Of a stretch of 64,000 bases of DNA, positions 19,399 to 31,200 are shown piece after piece. Below the pieces are notes generated by a model, which was not told where the DNA came from, made no database searches, and saw only the letters and a list, made by a program, of their open reading frames with translations. Position 1 is the stretch's first letter; every line of letters starts with the position of its first letter. The position numbers were made by a program, and so were the translations under genes. The stretch is from Rhynchopus sp. YZ270_cl-10 (taxonomy: Eukaryota; Euglenozoa; Diplonemea; Diplonemida; Diplonemidae): assembly GCA_964035575.1 (NCBI GenBank), contig OZ037930.1, forward strand, positions 186,001 to 250,000, given 5' to 3'.

Positions 19399-22097
19399 GA
19401 AAAACTTGGTGAGATGGATGGTGCCTCTTGTGCACACACAAATGAGAAATGGTTCTGTTTGGGGGTAAAATATAGATTCGTGTTGTAACATGACACCTGC
19501 GCCCTTAATAGGGAACACAAAAGATACGAGAAGGCCAAGAGAGATTTTACCTTTAAAAAAAACGGAAAACAGAAAATTTTGAGATGAATTTCAAAAAGAT
19601 AGCCTAAAAAAAAAATTCGGGTGATATGTGTACATGGCCGAAAGAACGATCGCTAAACGCCTAAAAAACACTTCGTCAAAATAACATCAGAAAAAAGAGG
19701 GTACGAACGGTTCCTCACACACTCTGATTAGAGTTTTGACAAAAAAAAAAAGACATCACACTTTTCGAGTCAAAACGAGGCTTCTGTAATGAATACTACA
19801 AATGCAACCCCGATTAAGACACAGGAGCCCTCGGGCGCAGTCTACTTGAGCAGTACTTAAGCAGTACTTAAACACGATTCCCTTTGTTCCAATCTTAGGA
19901 ACACCCACTACCCACGTTTGCTTTCGGACACAATGCGCACCACCTTTCCATCATACGATGCAGCGAGGTCCAAACCAAAAATGAAAAAATGACCTGAAAA
20001 ACGGATCTGAAGCATGACTGAGGCGTACTCGAAAATACTTACGTTTAAGTACGCCTCAGCCACGCCTGATCCGGCCTTAGAGAGGCTCAGGGCCTTGGTC
20101 AGGGCCTCTGGGTGTCAGTTGCAAAATATATCCGTTTCGCTTGATCAGATCTCGACCGTTTGTTGCATTGAACGCTTCCACAACAAAAAAAAAAAAATAG
20201 AACAAATGTTTTATTTGTAGACTACTCGCGGATAGTATCCGAATTACCCCTAAAAATTGATACCAAAAAAAGTCATCATGCATAGCTCAAACCTCAATAG
20301 AGCGAGAGAAGAAGAACCGCCTGAAGGGAAAGAGGGTGATATGATAAGGAGAGAAAGGATAGAAAAAAAAAAATGGCTGGGAAGTAAGAAGAACAAAAAC
20401 TGGACAACAAAACAAAAGACCGAGTTTTGTTTGTGCGCTCAAAAGAGTTGATACAACTCTAAGAAAGTGCGGACCTCTCTCGCTGTCTCTTGTGTGACCA
20501 GATAAATGCTGTACTTCCACATGGCAACACACGACGTGCTCACTATTTTCAATCGCAGCACACCGAATAAGACATGAAGCCTGCAGAATAATAGAACTAT
20601 TTTTTTTTGGCACAAAAAAAATGAAGGGTTTAAAAGTAAACGAAACCAATTTCTTTTGAAATCAAAAGGGCACTTTGGGGTCCAAAAACTAGGGGGGATG
20701 TCTGAGGACAAAAATAAGGGGGAATAGGAGGGGGGGAATGCGACGTGCTATATTCTGTGCACATACAACTCGGGGATGGGGAAGCTCCTTTTTTTAGCAC
20801 AAAAAAAAAAACATACCCTCGAACGAAAAGAGTGTGCTCAACTGCACACCTATTGCCCAAGGGGGTTTCCTCTCTAAGCGGTTTGAAATATAAACAAATA
20901 AAGCACTCTCGTGACAGTGTACCGCGAAGAGAAAAAAAAAACACACAAAACGAAAGCCTTTTGCTCCTCTGCCCCCAGGCTTCGTCATTCTGAAATTTCA
21001 GAAAACTATTTTTTTTTTATTTTGAAGAATTGAATCGTGTAGATACCTCGCTTTTTTCGTGCGAACTCCACGCATTTTTTTTTTTTTTTAAAATCACGGT
21101 GCCCTTACGGCTGCCTCACTAACAATAGGAGGGCAGTAAAAAGAGGGCGGGCTGCTACCAGCCGTGTGATGACCTGACGTGGGGTGGATGGGAAAGGGGG
21201 AATGAAAAATAGAAGATTTCACTGAGTTCTTTATGCAAACTATAACAAAACAAAAATAAAGGTGAAGCTAGATGCTGTGCACACATCTGTTGTATGTACA
21301 GAGCGGGAGGCGCAAAACGCAAAAAAAACCCCGGAAAAAGGGTACAAAAAGCACAAAAAGACACGAAAAGGGTCCCCAAAAACCCCCGGAAAATAGGCCC
21401 GTCATGGTTCAGTCCTGCTAGATGACGTACACACATCTGTTGTATGCACAAAGCCACCCTCGACCAAATTGTACAAAATGGGGAGCGGGAAGGAAAACCT
21501 ACAAAAAAAAAGAACGAACAAGCCCTGTTCCAATAATACACACCTGAAAAGGAGGGGGAAAAAACCCTCCTCAGAAGACCGCGTGAAGTTGTATGACTGT
21601 AAAAAAAAAAAAAAAAAAACCTATTGCCCAATCCTCTTCCTAACACTCAGTTAAAATGTAGCAGCCAGGCCCCCTCGAGAGACCTTACAGAAAATAAAGA
21701 ACAGTTTTACAAGATGACCCCTAAGCCTCTCTGTGCTTCGTCACCTTATCATATTCGTTTATCGCATAGCATCAGCTGCGCTGGCTTCCGCAATAAGCCT
21801 TATAGTCCGTAAGCCCTGCCCCTCAGAGGGCAATCCTTTGGTGTTTGGGACTGATGTTCACTTCGATATTTTTCTACCCAGACTTTTAATGATTATCGTC
21901 GTTTGAACTCAGAAACCAAAAGAATACCCTTTTTTTAAGGTGCGAGGGAGGTTTTATGGTTGGACTAGCTGTTACTTTATGTTTATAATCCATTTCGAGG
22001 AGGGAAAAGCTGTTTTACATTCAAAGAAGTGTCAAATATTTAAAAATGAAGATTTGAGCAAAGTAAGGTTCTTTTGTATCATATTTTTTGATAAATT

Positions 22098-22150
22098 GTT
22101 GTAGTGTAGTTGCCTCGGTTGTGTTGCCACAGTTGTGCAATCTCCACTAT
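22098..22150 (+). repeat. short dispersed repeat, family D
   Basis: AGTGTAGTTGCCTCGG through CAATCTCCACT between T-runs. Close copies lie at 25843-25890, 28110-28158 and 60237-60292, with a degenerate one at 19045-19118. A shorter relative (AGTGTAGACACC to CTCCACT) occurs at 7360, 10332, 21030 and 56757, and once inverted at 30706-30752. The ends AGTGTAG and CTCCACT are almost complementary. Confidence 0.55.
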
Positions 22151-22882
22151 TTTTTTTTTTTTGTTGTGATCTTTTCCGTGCGATACGCAGCACACCTTTC
22201 ATTTGTCCATTTGAAAAAGAAGAAAAAAAAACTATAAAATTCAATTCAGAGAAGGAAGCGAAGAATCAAGATTCAAAGAAAAAAACGAAAAGAATGTTGT
22301 GACATGGAAAATACAAAAGCCCTCATTTTGTGACCAGTGTACCTAAAAGAATTCTGTTGGTAAGATGAGAGACGAAACAGTGGCGTTGTGCACTCACCTC
22401 AAGAACGTAGTTATGACACAAAAAAAAAATAAGGAAAACAAAATAAGAACAAGAAAAAGAAAAAAGAGCTGAAAGTGCAAAAACGCCTCATTGGCGTATG
22501 TAGGCACTGATTCTCGGGGGATTATCAAACCCACCCTGGAACCCTAAGAAAAAAAAATAAACATTGAAAAAACAAAAAATAAACGAGCAGCGTGGGCACC
22601 TGATAAGAAAGAAAAAAAAATTGTCATATGAAAATGTGTACTTCTCTCAGACACATCGTAACAACAAAAGAAGAAAGGCTTATAAGATGAACGTAAGCTT
22701 CTCTGTTGCTTAGTCGACCTTACAAGATAAAAAGAAAAAAAAAGGTAGAAGGCTGTTCCTAAGCATCGCATGCTTGATCAGCGTACTACATCAAAACAAA
22801 AAAGAAAAAAGGAAACGAAAAAGAAGAAGAAGCAACAAGAACAAATCATAAATTATGGGTTTGCATGATAGAAATGTGCACA

Positions 22883-22923
22883 CATTTTTTCTCAAAAAAA
22901 AAATTTTTTTTTGAGAAAAAATG
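22883..22923. repeat. A10/T9 palindrome downstream of the TPR gene
   Basis: CATTTTTTCTC, ten A, nine T, GAGAAAAAATG: an almost perfect palindrome about 110 bases after the TPR gene stop. It could form a hairpin in the 3' region of the transcript; a role in 3'-end formation is only a guess. Confidence 0.5.
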
Positions 22924-23032
22924 AAGTTCAACGCCAAAACACAAATTGACGAAATTCTTTTGAGATGGCGCAAATCACTCAACGGCTGTTTTAAAATTTT
23001 CACGAGAGATTTACAAAAAAAACTCCATTTTT

Positions 23033-24592
23033 CTAGTTTTTCCTCTTCACCTGCACCTTCCCGAGAAACGCCGCCCACTTCTGCTTGTATCCTCGCTTCT
23101 CGGTATGCGCGGTACTCCCTTTTGCCTCTGTCCCGCAGTTTAGGAGGTCTCGTTTGCTGACAATGACCTGCCGCTTGCCTGCTGGGAAGCTGAGCCTCTC
23201 GCCCTTTGCCATGATTTCTGCAAGCTTCACCCGCGCGACGGCGTAGTCGAAGTTGAGGGACAGGGCGTGCATCAAGAGCTCCTTCTTGTTCACAACCTTG
23301 CCTGAAGGGAGGCGAAGCGAATCGTTAGGGGCAAGCGTCGTGGCCAGACCACAGTACGCCTTATGGCACCGTGCATCCGACGCTATGCAACGCATGAAGA
23401 GCTGTCTCTTGTTCATCGCCTCCCCCCCGATGGAGACCACTTCAGTGTACCCCAGATCCACAGCCAGGTGGTAAAGGGCCTTGCTGTACCGTGGGTTCAA
23501 AGCAAGCGAACGCTTGAGGAGGTCCCGCCTGGTCACCTTAGTTCTGTCGAGCAGTTCGATGCTTCCGCCCTGGGGTGCCACGCAGGCCAGCGTATTGAGC
23601 ACCCGGCAGTCTCCGGTGTTGATGCTTTGTGCTTTGAGGAGAAGCTCGAGCTTGCTTAACACCTTGCCGTTTTCGAGGGTAAATCCGTCCCTTTCTGCAA
23701 GAAGGCCAAGGTTATAGTATGCACTGAAATTGTTGCGTTTGAGGGCGAGTGCGCGGATGTGAAGAGTTTCCTTTGTTTTGACAGAATTGTCGCTCATTGT
23801 AATGGTTTCACCTCGCGCGACGACGTGGGCGAGGCTGTTGTATGCGCGGTAGTGCCGTGGCTCGATTTCAATGACTTTAACCAAAATCTTTGATTTATCC
23901 CAGGATTCACCTTCGATTTCGAGGCACTCTGCGTCATCCAATGTGATTGCCAAATTGTAATATGCCGCACTGCAGGTCTCTGGCGCGCAGTGGATCGCAG
24001 CGAGGTAGAGCTCCCGTTTGTTCATTTCTTTGCCCCCAATCGTTGCGGTTTCATTCGCGCCCAGGAGAACACCCAGGTTCGCGTAGGCGCCTGCGTTGGT
24101 ATTGTCTAACTGCAGTGCACGGAGGTAGAGGTCTGTCTTCGCAAACGGTGTGTCCGCAGCATCCAGCAAGATTGTTTCGTTGTGCGGGAGTGCATAGCCA
24201 AGCTCGCAAAAGGCCCTGCTGCTGTACACATTCTGCTGCACAGCAAGCGTGAGCAGCTCCATCCGTGTCTTCGGCTCCCCATTCACCGAGACCGTCGCAT
24301 GGCTGCCACAAAGTGAATCTGCGAGGTTGAGGTACTGCTCGCACTGCGCCTTCGCGCGGAGGGAGACCACCCTATGGATCTGGATGACATCCCCTGCCCC
24401 AAGGCATGTAATGTCAGATGTCCCCAACGCCGTGCCATCCTCCCACCGCAGCTCCGCTTCGTCGTCATCAAATCCGAGCAAAGAAAAGAGCGCAGTGCAT
24501 GCCTTTGAGGTAAGCGTGTCGAGCGTTTCCGCCTCTGAGACTTCAAGGACGCAACGGTCGCCGGTGTCGGGGTGTTGGGCGACGATTTCCAT
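23033..24592 (-). CDS. TPR-type repeat protein with N-terminal ubiquitin-like region
   Basis: 519 aa, ATG at 24592, TAG stop. Residues 1 to about 77 look ubiquitin-like (CVLEVSEAETLDTLTSKACT, then SDITCLGAGDVIQIH). After that come about ten TPR-like helical hairpins of the form L.RAL.L....A.A.YNL with a conserved inter-repeat strand (GGKEMNKRELYLAAI, SGKVVNKKELLMHAL) longer than in classic 34-residue TPRs. TPRs bind protein partners; none is known here. The C-terminus is basic (KWAAFLGKVQVKRKN). The same N-terminal pattern occurs in the WD and LRR genes of this window. An acceptor-like CACCTTCAG lies 41 bases before the ATG. Confidence 0.8.
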   Translation of the reverse strand: MEIVAQHPDTGDRCVLEVSEAETLDTLTSKACTALFSLLGFDDDEAELRWEDGTALGTSDITCLGAGDVIQIHRVVSLRAKAQCEQYLNLADSLCGSHATVSVNGEPKTRMELLTLAVQQNVYSSRAFCELGYALPHNETILLDAADTPFAKTDLYLRALQLDNTNAGAYANLGVLLGANETATIGGKEMNKRELYLAAIHCAPETCSAAYYNLAITLDDAECLEIEGESWDKSKILVKVIEIEPRHYRAYNSLAHVVARGETITMSDNSVKTKETLHIRALALKRNNFSAYYNLGLLAERDGFTLENGKVLSKLELLLKAQSINTGDCRVLNTLACVAPQGGSIELLDRTKVTRRDLLKRSLALNPRYSKALYHLAVDLGYTEVVSIGGEAMNKRQLFMRCIASDARCHKAYCGLATTLAPNDSLRLPSGKVVNKKELLMHALSLNFDYAVARVKLAEIMAKGERLSFPAGKRQVIVSKRDLLNCGTEAKGSTAHTEKRGYKQKWAAFLGKVQVKRKN

Positions 24593-24737
24593 TTTTGGAA
24601 AATGAAGGAGAGAGATGAGATATAGGCAATAAGCTGAAGGTGTGAGGTTGTGCGGAGGAGGGGGTGGGGAGGGTGTTGGGTATGGGGGGGGTGATGGTGG
24701 TGGACTTCCAAAAGAGCTTTTCCAGTAAATATGGATC

Positions 24738-24822
24738 GTGCTGTGCTGTGCTGTGCTGTGCTGTGCTGTGCTGTGCTGTGCTGTGCTGTGCTGTGCTGTG
24801 CTGTGCTGTGCTGTGCTGTGCT
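24738..24822. repeat. (GTGCT)17 microsatellite
   Basis: Seventeen uninterrupted copies of GTGCT, about 145 bases upstream of the TPR start codon. On the sense strand it is open in all frames, but it lies beyond the acceptor-like site and is not taken as coding. Confidence 0.95.
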
Positions 24823-26247
24823 CCAAGGAATGGCGCAGAAATCGTGCAGAAATGCAGGGGGGAAAAGGGGGGAGATGGGGTCGTTTGGTCGTGTCATAAT
24901 ATCCTGCTACCTTTGTGGTTGTGGAAAGCCGATGAAAAAAAAGACCAAGAAAGAAATTGAAGTTATTAATGCAGTCACCTCCGACTGACCCACGATGCCA
25001 GACTCTGGATGAAAGCATAAGTACCAAAAAAAAAGAATTGTTGGTAAGGTAACATCAAGAGATTCGCAGGGTTTTATTTTTTTGTGTTGTTTTGGTGTAG
25101 ATAATCTGAGATAACCCTTTTTACGAAAGAAAAAAAAACGTCAAGTCAGATGTGGATAATTTCCTACGCGGAATACTGCCAATAGAATCGCGGGTTGTGG
25201 AATCTTTGGGTTGCAAACGAACACTTTGCAAAATACGGGGTTTGGTAATAAAGCCCTCTGAAAAACAAAAAAAAAAGTTGGTGTTGAACGTAAAGACAGG
25301 GGGGTGCGTATTCACCCACAAAAAAGAACGCAAAAAAACACACGACAAAAAAAGCGAAGCAAAGTGAGGTTGAAAGGTGACTGTGCCCCACTCATGGTTC
25401 ACAGACACATGCGCATTGTTCTTAAAGTGAAAATATTGATTTTGTGCAATCTGCTGTCGCAGGCACTGAAGCACAGGGGAAAGGGGGGGAGATAGATAGA
25501 ATGGGGCAGGTAAAAAAGTGAAGTTATTTATCCAGGTACGGACCACATCCATTTTCGGGACAGGGTTCATTCGGCAGGTGAGTTGTTACGGAGGCCGACT
25601 TCCATCGCCACTCTATTTGCTTTATTTTGCAAACCTTAAGACAAAAAAAGGTAAAGCCTCTTTACGCAGAGCGGCACGTCCTTCCGTGAAGGAATATTTT
25701 GGTGCAAATCTCACTGTAGTGAAATTGAAAATCTTTGGTGACCAGAACACCGGGGGTGGACCCGAAACCATGATTTTCTTTATAAATCCATTTCGTGGTT
25801 TGAATATAAAAAATACCTTTTTTTTTTGACAAATTGTTGGAGTAGTGTAGTTGCCTCGGATGTGTTGCCACTGTGCAATCTCCACTGTTTTTTTGACAAG
25901 ATGCACCCCACCTAAACCTCTTGCGTCAGTCAACCTCACATGCAGGGGGGAAAATATCTGATTTTTTTGGACGCAAAGTGAATAGAAGGACAGGAGGGGG
26001 TAATAGGCTTTTGTCGACACATCAGAAAAACGATCCTTAACCATCACTAAAGAACTGTTGAAAGGTGAACACGCCTCTGTGTGGACACGTCACCCTTTAT
26101 GAAACGTTGGCTATTTTTATTATGTTCCCCGGCTTTTGTTACCCCAGAAAAAAGCCCTTTTTCACTTCGAGGAGACGAATTTTTTTTTTTTTGAAAAGAA
26201 AGAGTTGAAACGTTGCTAAAAATGCAGCCCAGACGAGATCATGCAAA

Positions 26248-26292
26248 GTGAAGTTGATATGTGCAAAACGCCTCTGTGACGCAGACACTGAA
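26248..26292 (+). repeat. short hairpin repeat, family A
   Basis: GAAGTTGATATGTGCAAAAC followed by GCCTCTGTGACGCAGACACTG. Relatives lie at 22468-22510, 26058-26096, 46805-46835, 47341-47390 and 58067-58110, all in the same orientation. The GCCTCTGTGACGCAGAC part varies but keeps pairing (in the 47.3-kb copy GCCTGC/GCAGGC). Confidence 0.5.
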
Positions 26293-26727
26293 AGATAAGA
26301 AAACGATGGTACGTGTTCACATCGCATCCGTAGGTTCTCATTGTGGGGGAGGGGGGGAGTTTAAAAAGGGGGGAGTTTAAAAAGGGCGAAGTTTTTTGTG
26401 TGGCACAGCTCGGCACCTCAGCTATTAGAGGTACGGAATGTCCACATATTTTGCGTCATTTTTTTTTTTGGTAAAAATGTTGGAACTCTTCTTGGGTAGC
26501 AAATTAAGGCAACCAAGAGGAGGGCTCAATAGCTATGACACATAACACACATTTTGGGGCCATATTCTGCGCAAGAATTACCCCCTATTAGGTATCAAAC
26601 ACACACATACACACGATGCGGACACAGCAAGCAGACAACACAACTTTCCCCCCCCCCCACTCTTTGCTGATACTGCATGCATTGCAACAACTGCGAGAAG
26701 CTCACTTCCACACACTGCATATCACCC

Positions 26728-27549
26728 CTATGAACATCCCTGGTCACATCCTGGTAGCAGTGCGCTTAGTTGTGTCTGTGAAAAAAATAAAATAAAAAAG
26801 GTGAACAAAGAAGAGAACACAGATGATAGTGTGGAATGCCATCCTCCCACATACCATGTTGAAGTCAAGAATCGGCTGTGCCTCAAAGGTAATGAACTCC
26901 ATGACCTCACCGTTGTGCGCTGTGTAGATCGGTGTGCCGTCGGAGGCCTGGCAAAGACGGATCTCGGTCTGGCTGATGTATCCATCACCTGCAAAAGGTT
27001 GGTCGGGTTTTGTGAATGTTTGTTTTGTGGGGGGGAAAAAAGGCTTTTCCACCAAAGAATCAGTGAAAGTAAGATGAAAGATGGTCCGATAACCAACTAT
27101 TTTTGCCTCCACAAAAGTGTATTTTTTGGGATCGGCAAAAAAAATGCTACGTGAACAAACATACTGGCAAGCGTGAACAGGAGACCCTCTTTTCCGCTTT
27201 GGTCGCCTTTGCAGGACTCCTCGTTGTACCTGCGGGCGTTCATGTAGATGAACCAGTAGTCGTCCAGGAGTGCGTCGTGCTCCGTCACGCAGTTGCAGTT
27301 CGGTGCCGAGGCCACGTAGCGATGCACCGTGCTGGTCCCTTGCAGCTGCAGCATGATCGTCGTCTGGCGTGACTCGTTCAGGTACTCTGAATATCTTCTT
27401 CCCATCCCATCGACCTGCACGTACCCATGGTACGGCATCCCCGACCGTGTCACATAAATGCTCGCCTCAAACGACCGTGGCATAGCGAGAGGAATCTTCC
27501 CTGTGGTGTTGAGCGCTGCAAGCGTCAAGGCGACTGTGAGAGAAAGCAT
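26728..27549 (-). CDS. small secreted protein, three exons, unrecognised
   Basis: Exons 27165-27549, 26855-26988 and 26728-26775, with introns of 176 and 79 bp, both with GTATGT donors, and acceptors TTTTGCAG and TTTCACAG. All phases fit and give 188 aa ending in TAG. The N-terminus (MLSLTVALTLAALNTTG) looks like a signal peptide. The mature part has paired Cys (NCNC, ESCKG, IRLCQ, PGCDQGC) and beta-rich stretches (YHGYVQVDGMGRRYSEYL, TIMLQLQGTSTVHRY). This is compatible with an ependymin-like or other lysosomal/secreted fold, but no family is firmly recognised. A CCCCCTGCAG site lies 43 bases before the ATG. Confidence 0.75.
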
Positions 27550-28280
27550 GGTTCCCCGTTTGTGTTACTACGTTTTTTTGTGGGGGGGGATGCTGCAGGG
27601 GGAAAAAACTGATCAACCAAACAACGCAAGGCAGTGCTGTGTCTCTAATAAAACTGCTTTTGGACAAAAAAAAAATCCCGCTTTTTTTATTTCGTGAATC
27701 TAGAGGGGGGAATATCTGACATTTTTGAGAATGGGGTGGGGTGGGAGCAAAAGGGATTCTTAGCGCCCTCAAGGTCGAAAATCAAATTCTGACGCAGGAG
27801 TGGCATGTTGAGTGGCATATTTATGCTGTGTGTGTATCAACAATCACCCTCCGAGGACGGGTTCTGTACAACAACGTCGGCCCGAAGGCAAATAAATTTC
27901 AAAGGAAATAAATGGTTTCTTACATTTGTTCTTTCCCCCCCCCCTCCCATTGAATTGAACATCAACAACAAAAAAATCTGACACTATCGTCAAGAGAGAA
28001 TTCCGTGAGAATAATATAAAGTGAATTCTTGATTCTTTTTTTAAAAACGTACACACCCAAAGGCGATACTCGGGTTGTTTGATCCGCCAACCATCCCACC
28101 TCCCTCTTTCAGTGTAGTTGCCTCGGTAGTGTTGCCACAGTTGTGCAATCTCCACTGTCTTTTTTTAGCCCCATGGTCTACGGACACAATCAAATGGCCC
28201 GCACAAAAAATTTTTTTTGAAAGCAAATATTTTGGAGAAAAGTCTTTTTAGATAAACCACCATGCTTTTCCAGTCACCCT
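27550..28280. other. intergenic region, one family D repeat
   Basis: A/T runs and a family D copy at 28110-28158. No gene supported. Confidence 0.5.
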
Positions 28281-31200
28281 TTATAGAATGATATGGTTAA
28301 CGTGCTCGCTTTTCCATGGCACAGGGAGGGCACGCTGTTTCCGCGCCTGCACCCAGGTCTCCACGGTGCCTGCACGCACCTGCGAGAGGTCTATCACGTC
28401 TGCCCCTGTGCTGGCAGCAGCCGTCACCGCTGCGAAGAAGGGCAGTGCCTCACGCAGGGTGACGCTTCCTTTGCTGCCGCTGTGCTCTCCGTCGAGGGGT
28501 GCGTACAAGAGTGTGACGACCAGCTCTGATGCTGCACCGCCTCCTCCAGGGCGCACACAGATGAAGGAGGGCAGCGCACCGGCCTCCACTTCGTAGACAG
28601 AGAGAAAGCATCTGCGGGGGGAGGAGGAGGGTAGGGGATGTTGTTTAGACTTACCGCGTTTGGAAATATTATGGACCGAATTAAGTACCAAAATGACCCA
28701 AAAAAAATCTCAAACGCACCATATTTAATTCGGTCCATAATATATTTTCCAAACGTCTACAAAAGCACTCTCACTCTTGGCACACTGCCAAAAAAAAAAA
28801 GTTCACTTGAAATACAACAGCCCTCAGTGCATGACCATGCAGCTACATCCATTTTTCGTGGTTTACATCTGAAAAAAAAATCCATACTTTTCTGCAACCC
28901 CTCCAACCTCCTCGCGGTAGGTGTACCGTGCGGAGGTTGCGTCAGCGGGCTCGAGAATGGAGATGATGATTTCCGCACTGCTTCGTTCTGTTCGCAGCTT
29001 TGTCACGCTCACATACACCCTAAGGGGGACATGCGGCGCAAGCTCCACCACAAACGCAGGCGACGGCACCAACGGCAGCGACAGCCGCACCTCCCCCGCA
29101 TTGGGCACACAGTACGTCACCACCCCCTCCACGAAACAGGCCTTCAGCTCCTCCCAGGACACCACAAAGGTCCCCGCAGTGTCCCCCGCGACACCACACG
29201 CCGACAACAACTCTTTCGTCCACAGCGCGCTCCGCCAGCCATACTCTCCATCCCACTCTACACCACGGCCCCACGGATTCCTTATATGCAGCAGCCTCAA
29301 TCCACTCACATTCAAGACCTGCAGCAGATAGTACACATGCCCTGCGAGCAGCCCACCCAACCCCACATCCACAGAACGCATGGGACCACCCCTCCTAGCC
29401 CTCCCTCCGGTCCGAAACGCTACAATAAAACCCCGCCCAAACCATTCCTCGATATCCTCAAAGAGCGGGGTACGCTCTCCCTGCAGTGGCAGCGCCTCGC
29501 TTGGATATCCAGTCAAATCAGACAGCATTACACTAGGGGGTTCCTCGTGAAGGGATGCATAAGACCCTAATTCCTTAGCATAGCCTTTCTCTACGTATGA
29601 AACCCAGAGGTCCGCTAGTTTCGTGATAGGTCTGGTCGCAGCGGGGATGAGAACAGAATGGGTAGGAATGCCGACCAAAGGGAGGTAAGTGTCCATGACA
29701 ATGGTACGCCACCATCCATCTACACAAAGTTGGATTTTGACGCATCCGGCCTCAAGGTGGGCCGCAGTGTGTGGGGCGAAAATTCCGGAAATAAAATCGA
29801 GGTGTGGACATAAAGGGCTAGGAAACTCTGCGAGAATTCCTGCAGCGCATAAAAAGGTGGCAGATCCAGCGGGGCCCCTTTCGATATTGTTTGGTGCAGG
29901 GAGGCCGGCGAGGAGGGTCGCGGGTTCGGCTAAAAAGGCGTTGGGGCGTCCCCATACGACCTCTACCCCCATTTCAGCCGCCCCCGCTTCAGGGGGGAAC
30001 CAGAGGTCCACAAAAGGGGTTCCTACTCGGGCAGCGCTGTTGAGCACGGCAGACTCCGGTTCAGGCCCGGAGAGCTCCACGGAGAGGGAGGAGATGAGGT
30101 GCGCTTTCTCCTGCTTCGATCGTTTTCGCAAAAAAAGGGTTTTCGCGGACAGTAAAGATGGGGGAATGGTATTGAGCACAAACCCCGGCCGCACCACGCT
30201 CTCTGCGCCGCAGGAGTAGAAGACCTCTGTCTCTCCAGGAAAGACTTCGATTGTGAAGAGGTTGCCAGCCCGTGTTGTGGCGCCTTCTGCGTGGAGGCCG
30301 GATGCGGCTACACGCAGTGCAACGACTTTGTTGGAGACGCCGTTGTAGATGTGGACAACCCTGCTCGATGGAGGACGTTTCGCAACAATCATGAGCACAT
30401 TCGCACCGGAGACCTCAGCCGCGTCTACTAAAGGCGCAGTACGTGAGTTGGGGATGTGCTGTGGTGGTGCCAGCAGGCCGGCAAGACGGTTCGCGCTTTG
30501 CTGTGGCGGGGCTCGTCGCCAGACCCGGATGTTGCGAGGGCTATGACGGGTGGTGGTAGTGGTCTGTGCACGCGCTGCTGTCTCCAAGCTGTGCAGACGG
30601 CGTGCGCTTGGGACAACTCCAGCTGGAAGGTGCGGGAGAGGCGCGCCATCAAAGGAGAGAGTCTCCTCGTCATATTGTGACTGTGGTGTGGTGTGATATG
30701 AAAAAGTATAGTGGAGTTCATCCTCGGGGTGTCTACACTAATACAACCAAGTTTTCGAAAAAGAAGACAGTAAAGGGTGTAGAAAACTGAGAGAAAAAAT
30801 GGTTTTATTGTTGTGTTTCATTAATGTATCGACAACATCACCCCACGGGAATGTGTCTCAAGGAAAGGCTCCTTAAAGAAAGCAAAGCTGATGAAAAACC
30901 CCCCAGGTTGTTGAGCGGGAGGGGGAGAAGGGGGGGAGTTTCTTTTGTGCACGGTGGACTCTTTCTGGAAAAGGGCAACTATATATTCCGGAGTTCCAAA
31001 AAGGGGGAGTATCAACTCCCCTTTTTGGGAGTGAACGGGGGAGTCGAGACTCCCGATAGCGGGAGTTGATACTCCCTCTCGTTGGACCTCTTTTTAAGTT
31101 GCACTTTTCCAGAAAGAGTCCACCGTGTGGGTTGGGACCGTATAGGGAAAGCAAAGGCCATACCCGGAGATGCCGTCTCCCTGAGGAGTCGCCGACCACC

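Larger units (their letters stand above)
18158..23032. other. 5-kb gene-poor region packed with short dispersed repeats
   Basis: No convincing gene on either strand. A/T runs of 8-20 bases alternate with short repeats. Family C lies at 18493-18603, 18777-18836, 20881-20925 and 22298-22335. The CCTAAGCCTCTC hairpin type lies at 19362-19398, 21711-21748 and 22684-22721. The AGTGTAG...CTCCACT type lies at 19045-19118, 21030-21075 and 22098-22150. The GTGCAAAACGCCTC type lies at 22468-22510. A perfect hairpin with TGAGGCGTACT arms is at 20018-20060. GTGCACACATCTGTTGTATG occurs at about 21275 and 21430. Confidence 0.5.
24593..26727. other. intergenic region with dispersed repeats
   Basis: Holds the pentamer array at 24738-24822, a repeat at 24958-25024 shared with 7661-7735, a partial family C at 25747-25808, family D at 25843-25890, and two GTGCAAAACGCCTC-type repeats at 26058-26096 and 26248-26292. 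A short tandem GGGGGGAGTTTAAAAAG lies near 26350-26385. No gene supported. Confidence 0.5.

Noticed and set aside
30428-30721. Alternative first exon for the calpain gene starting at an ATG at 30649
   Set aside because: It is in a different frame from the calpain core. The exon at 31164-31331 joins the core in phase through a proper GTATGG donor and CACCACAG acceptor.
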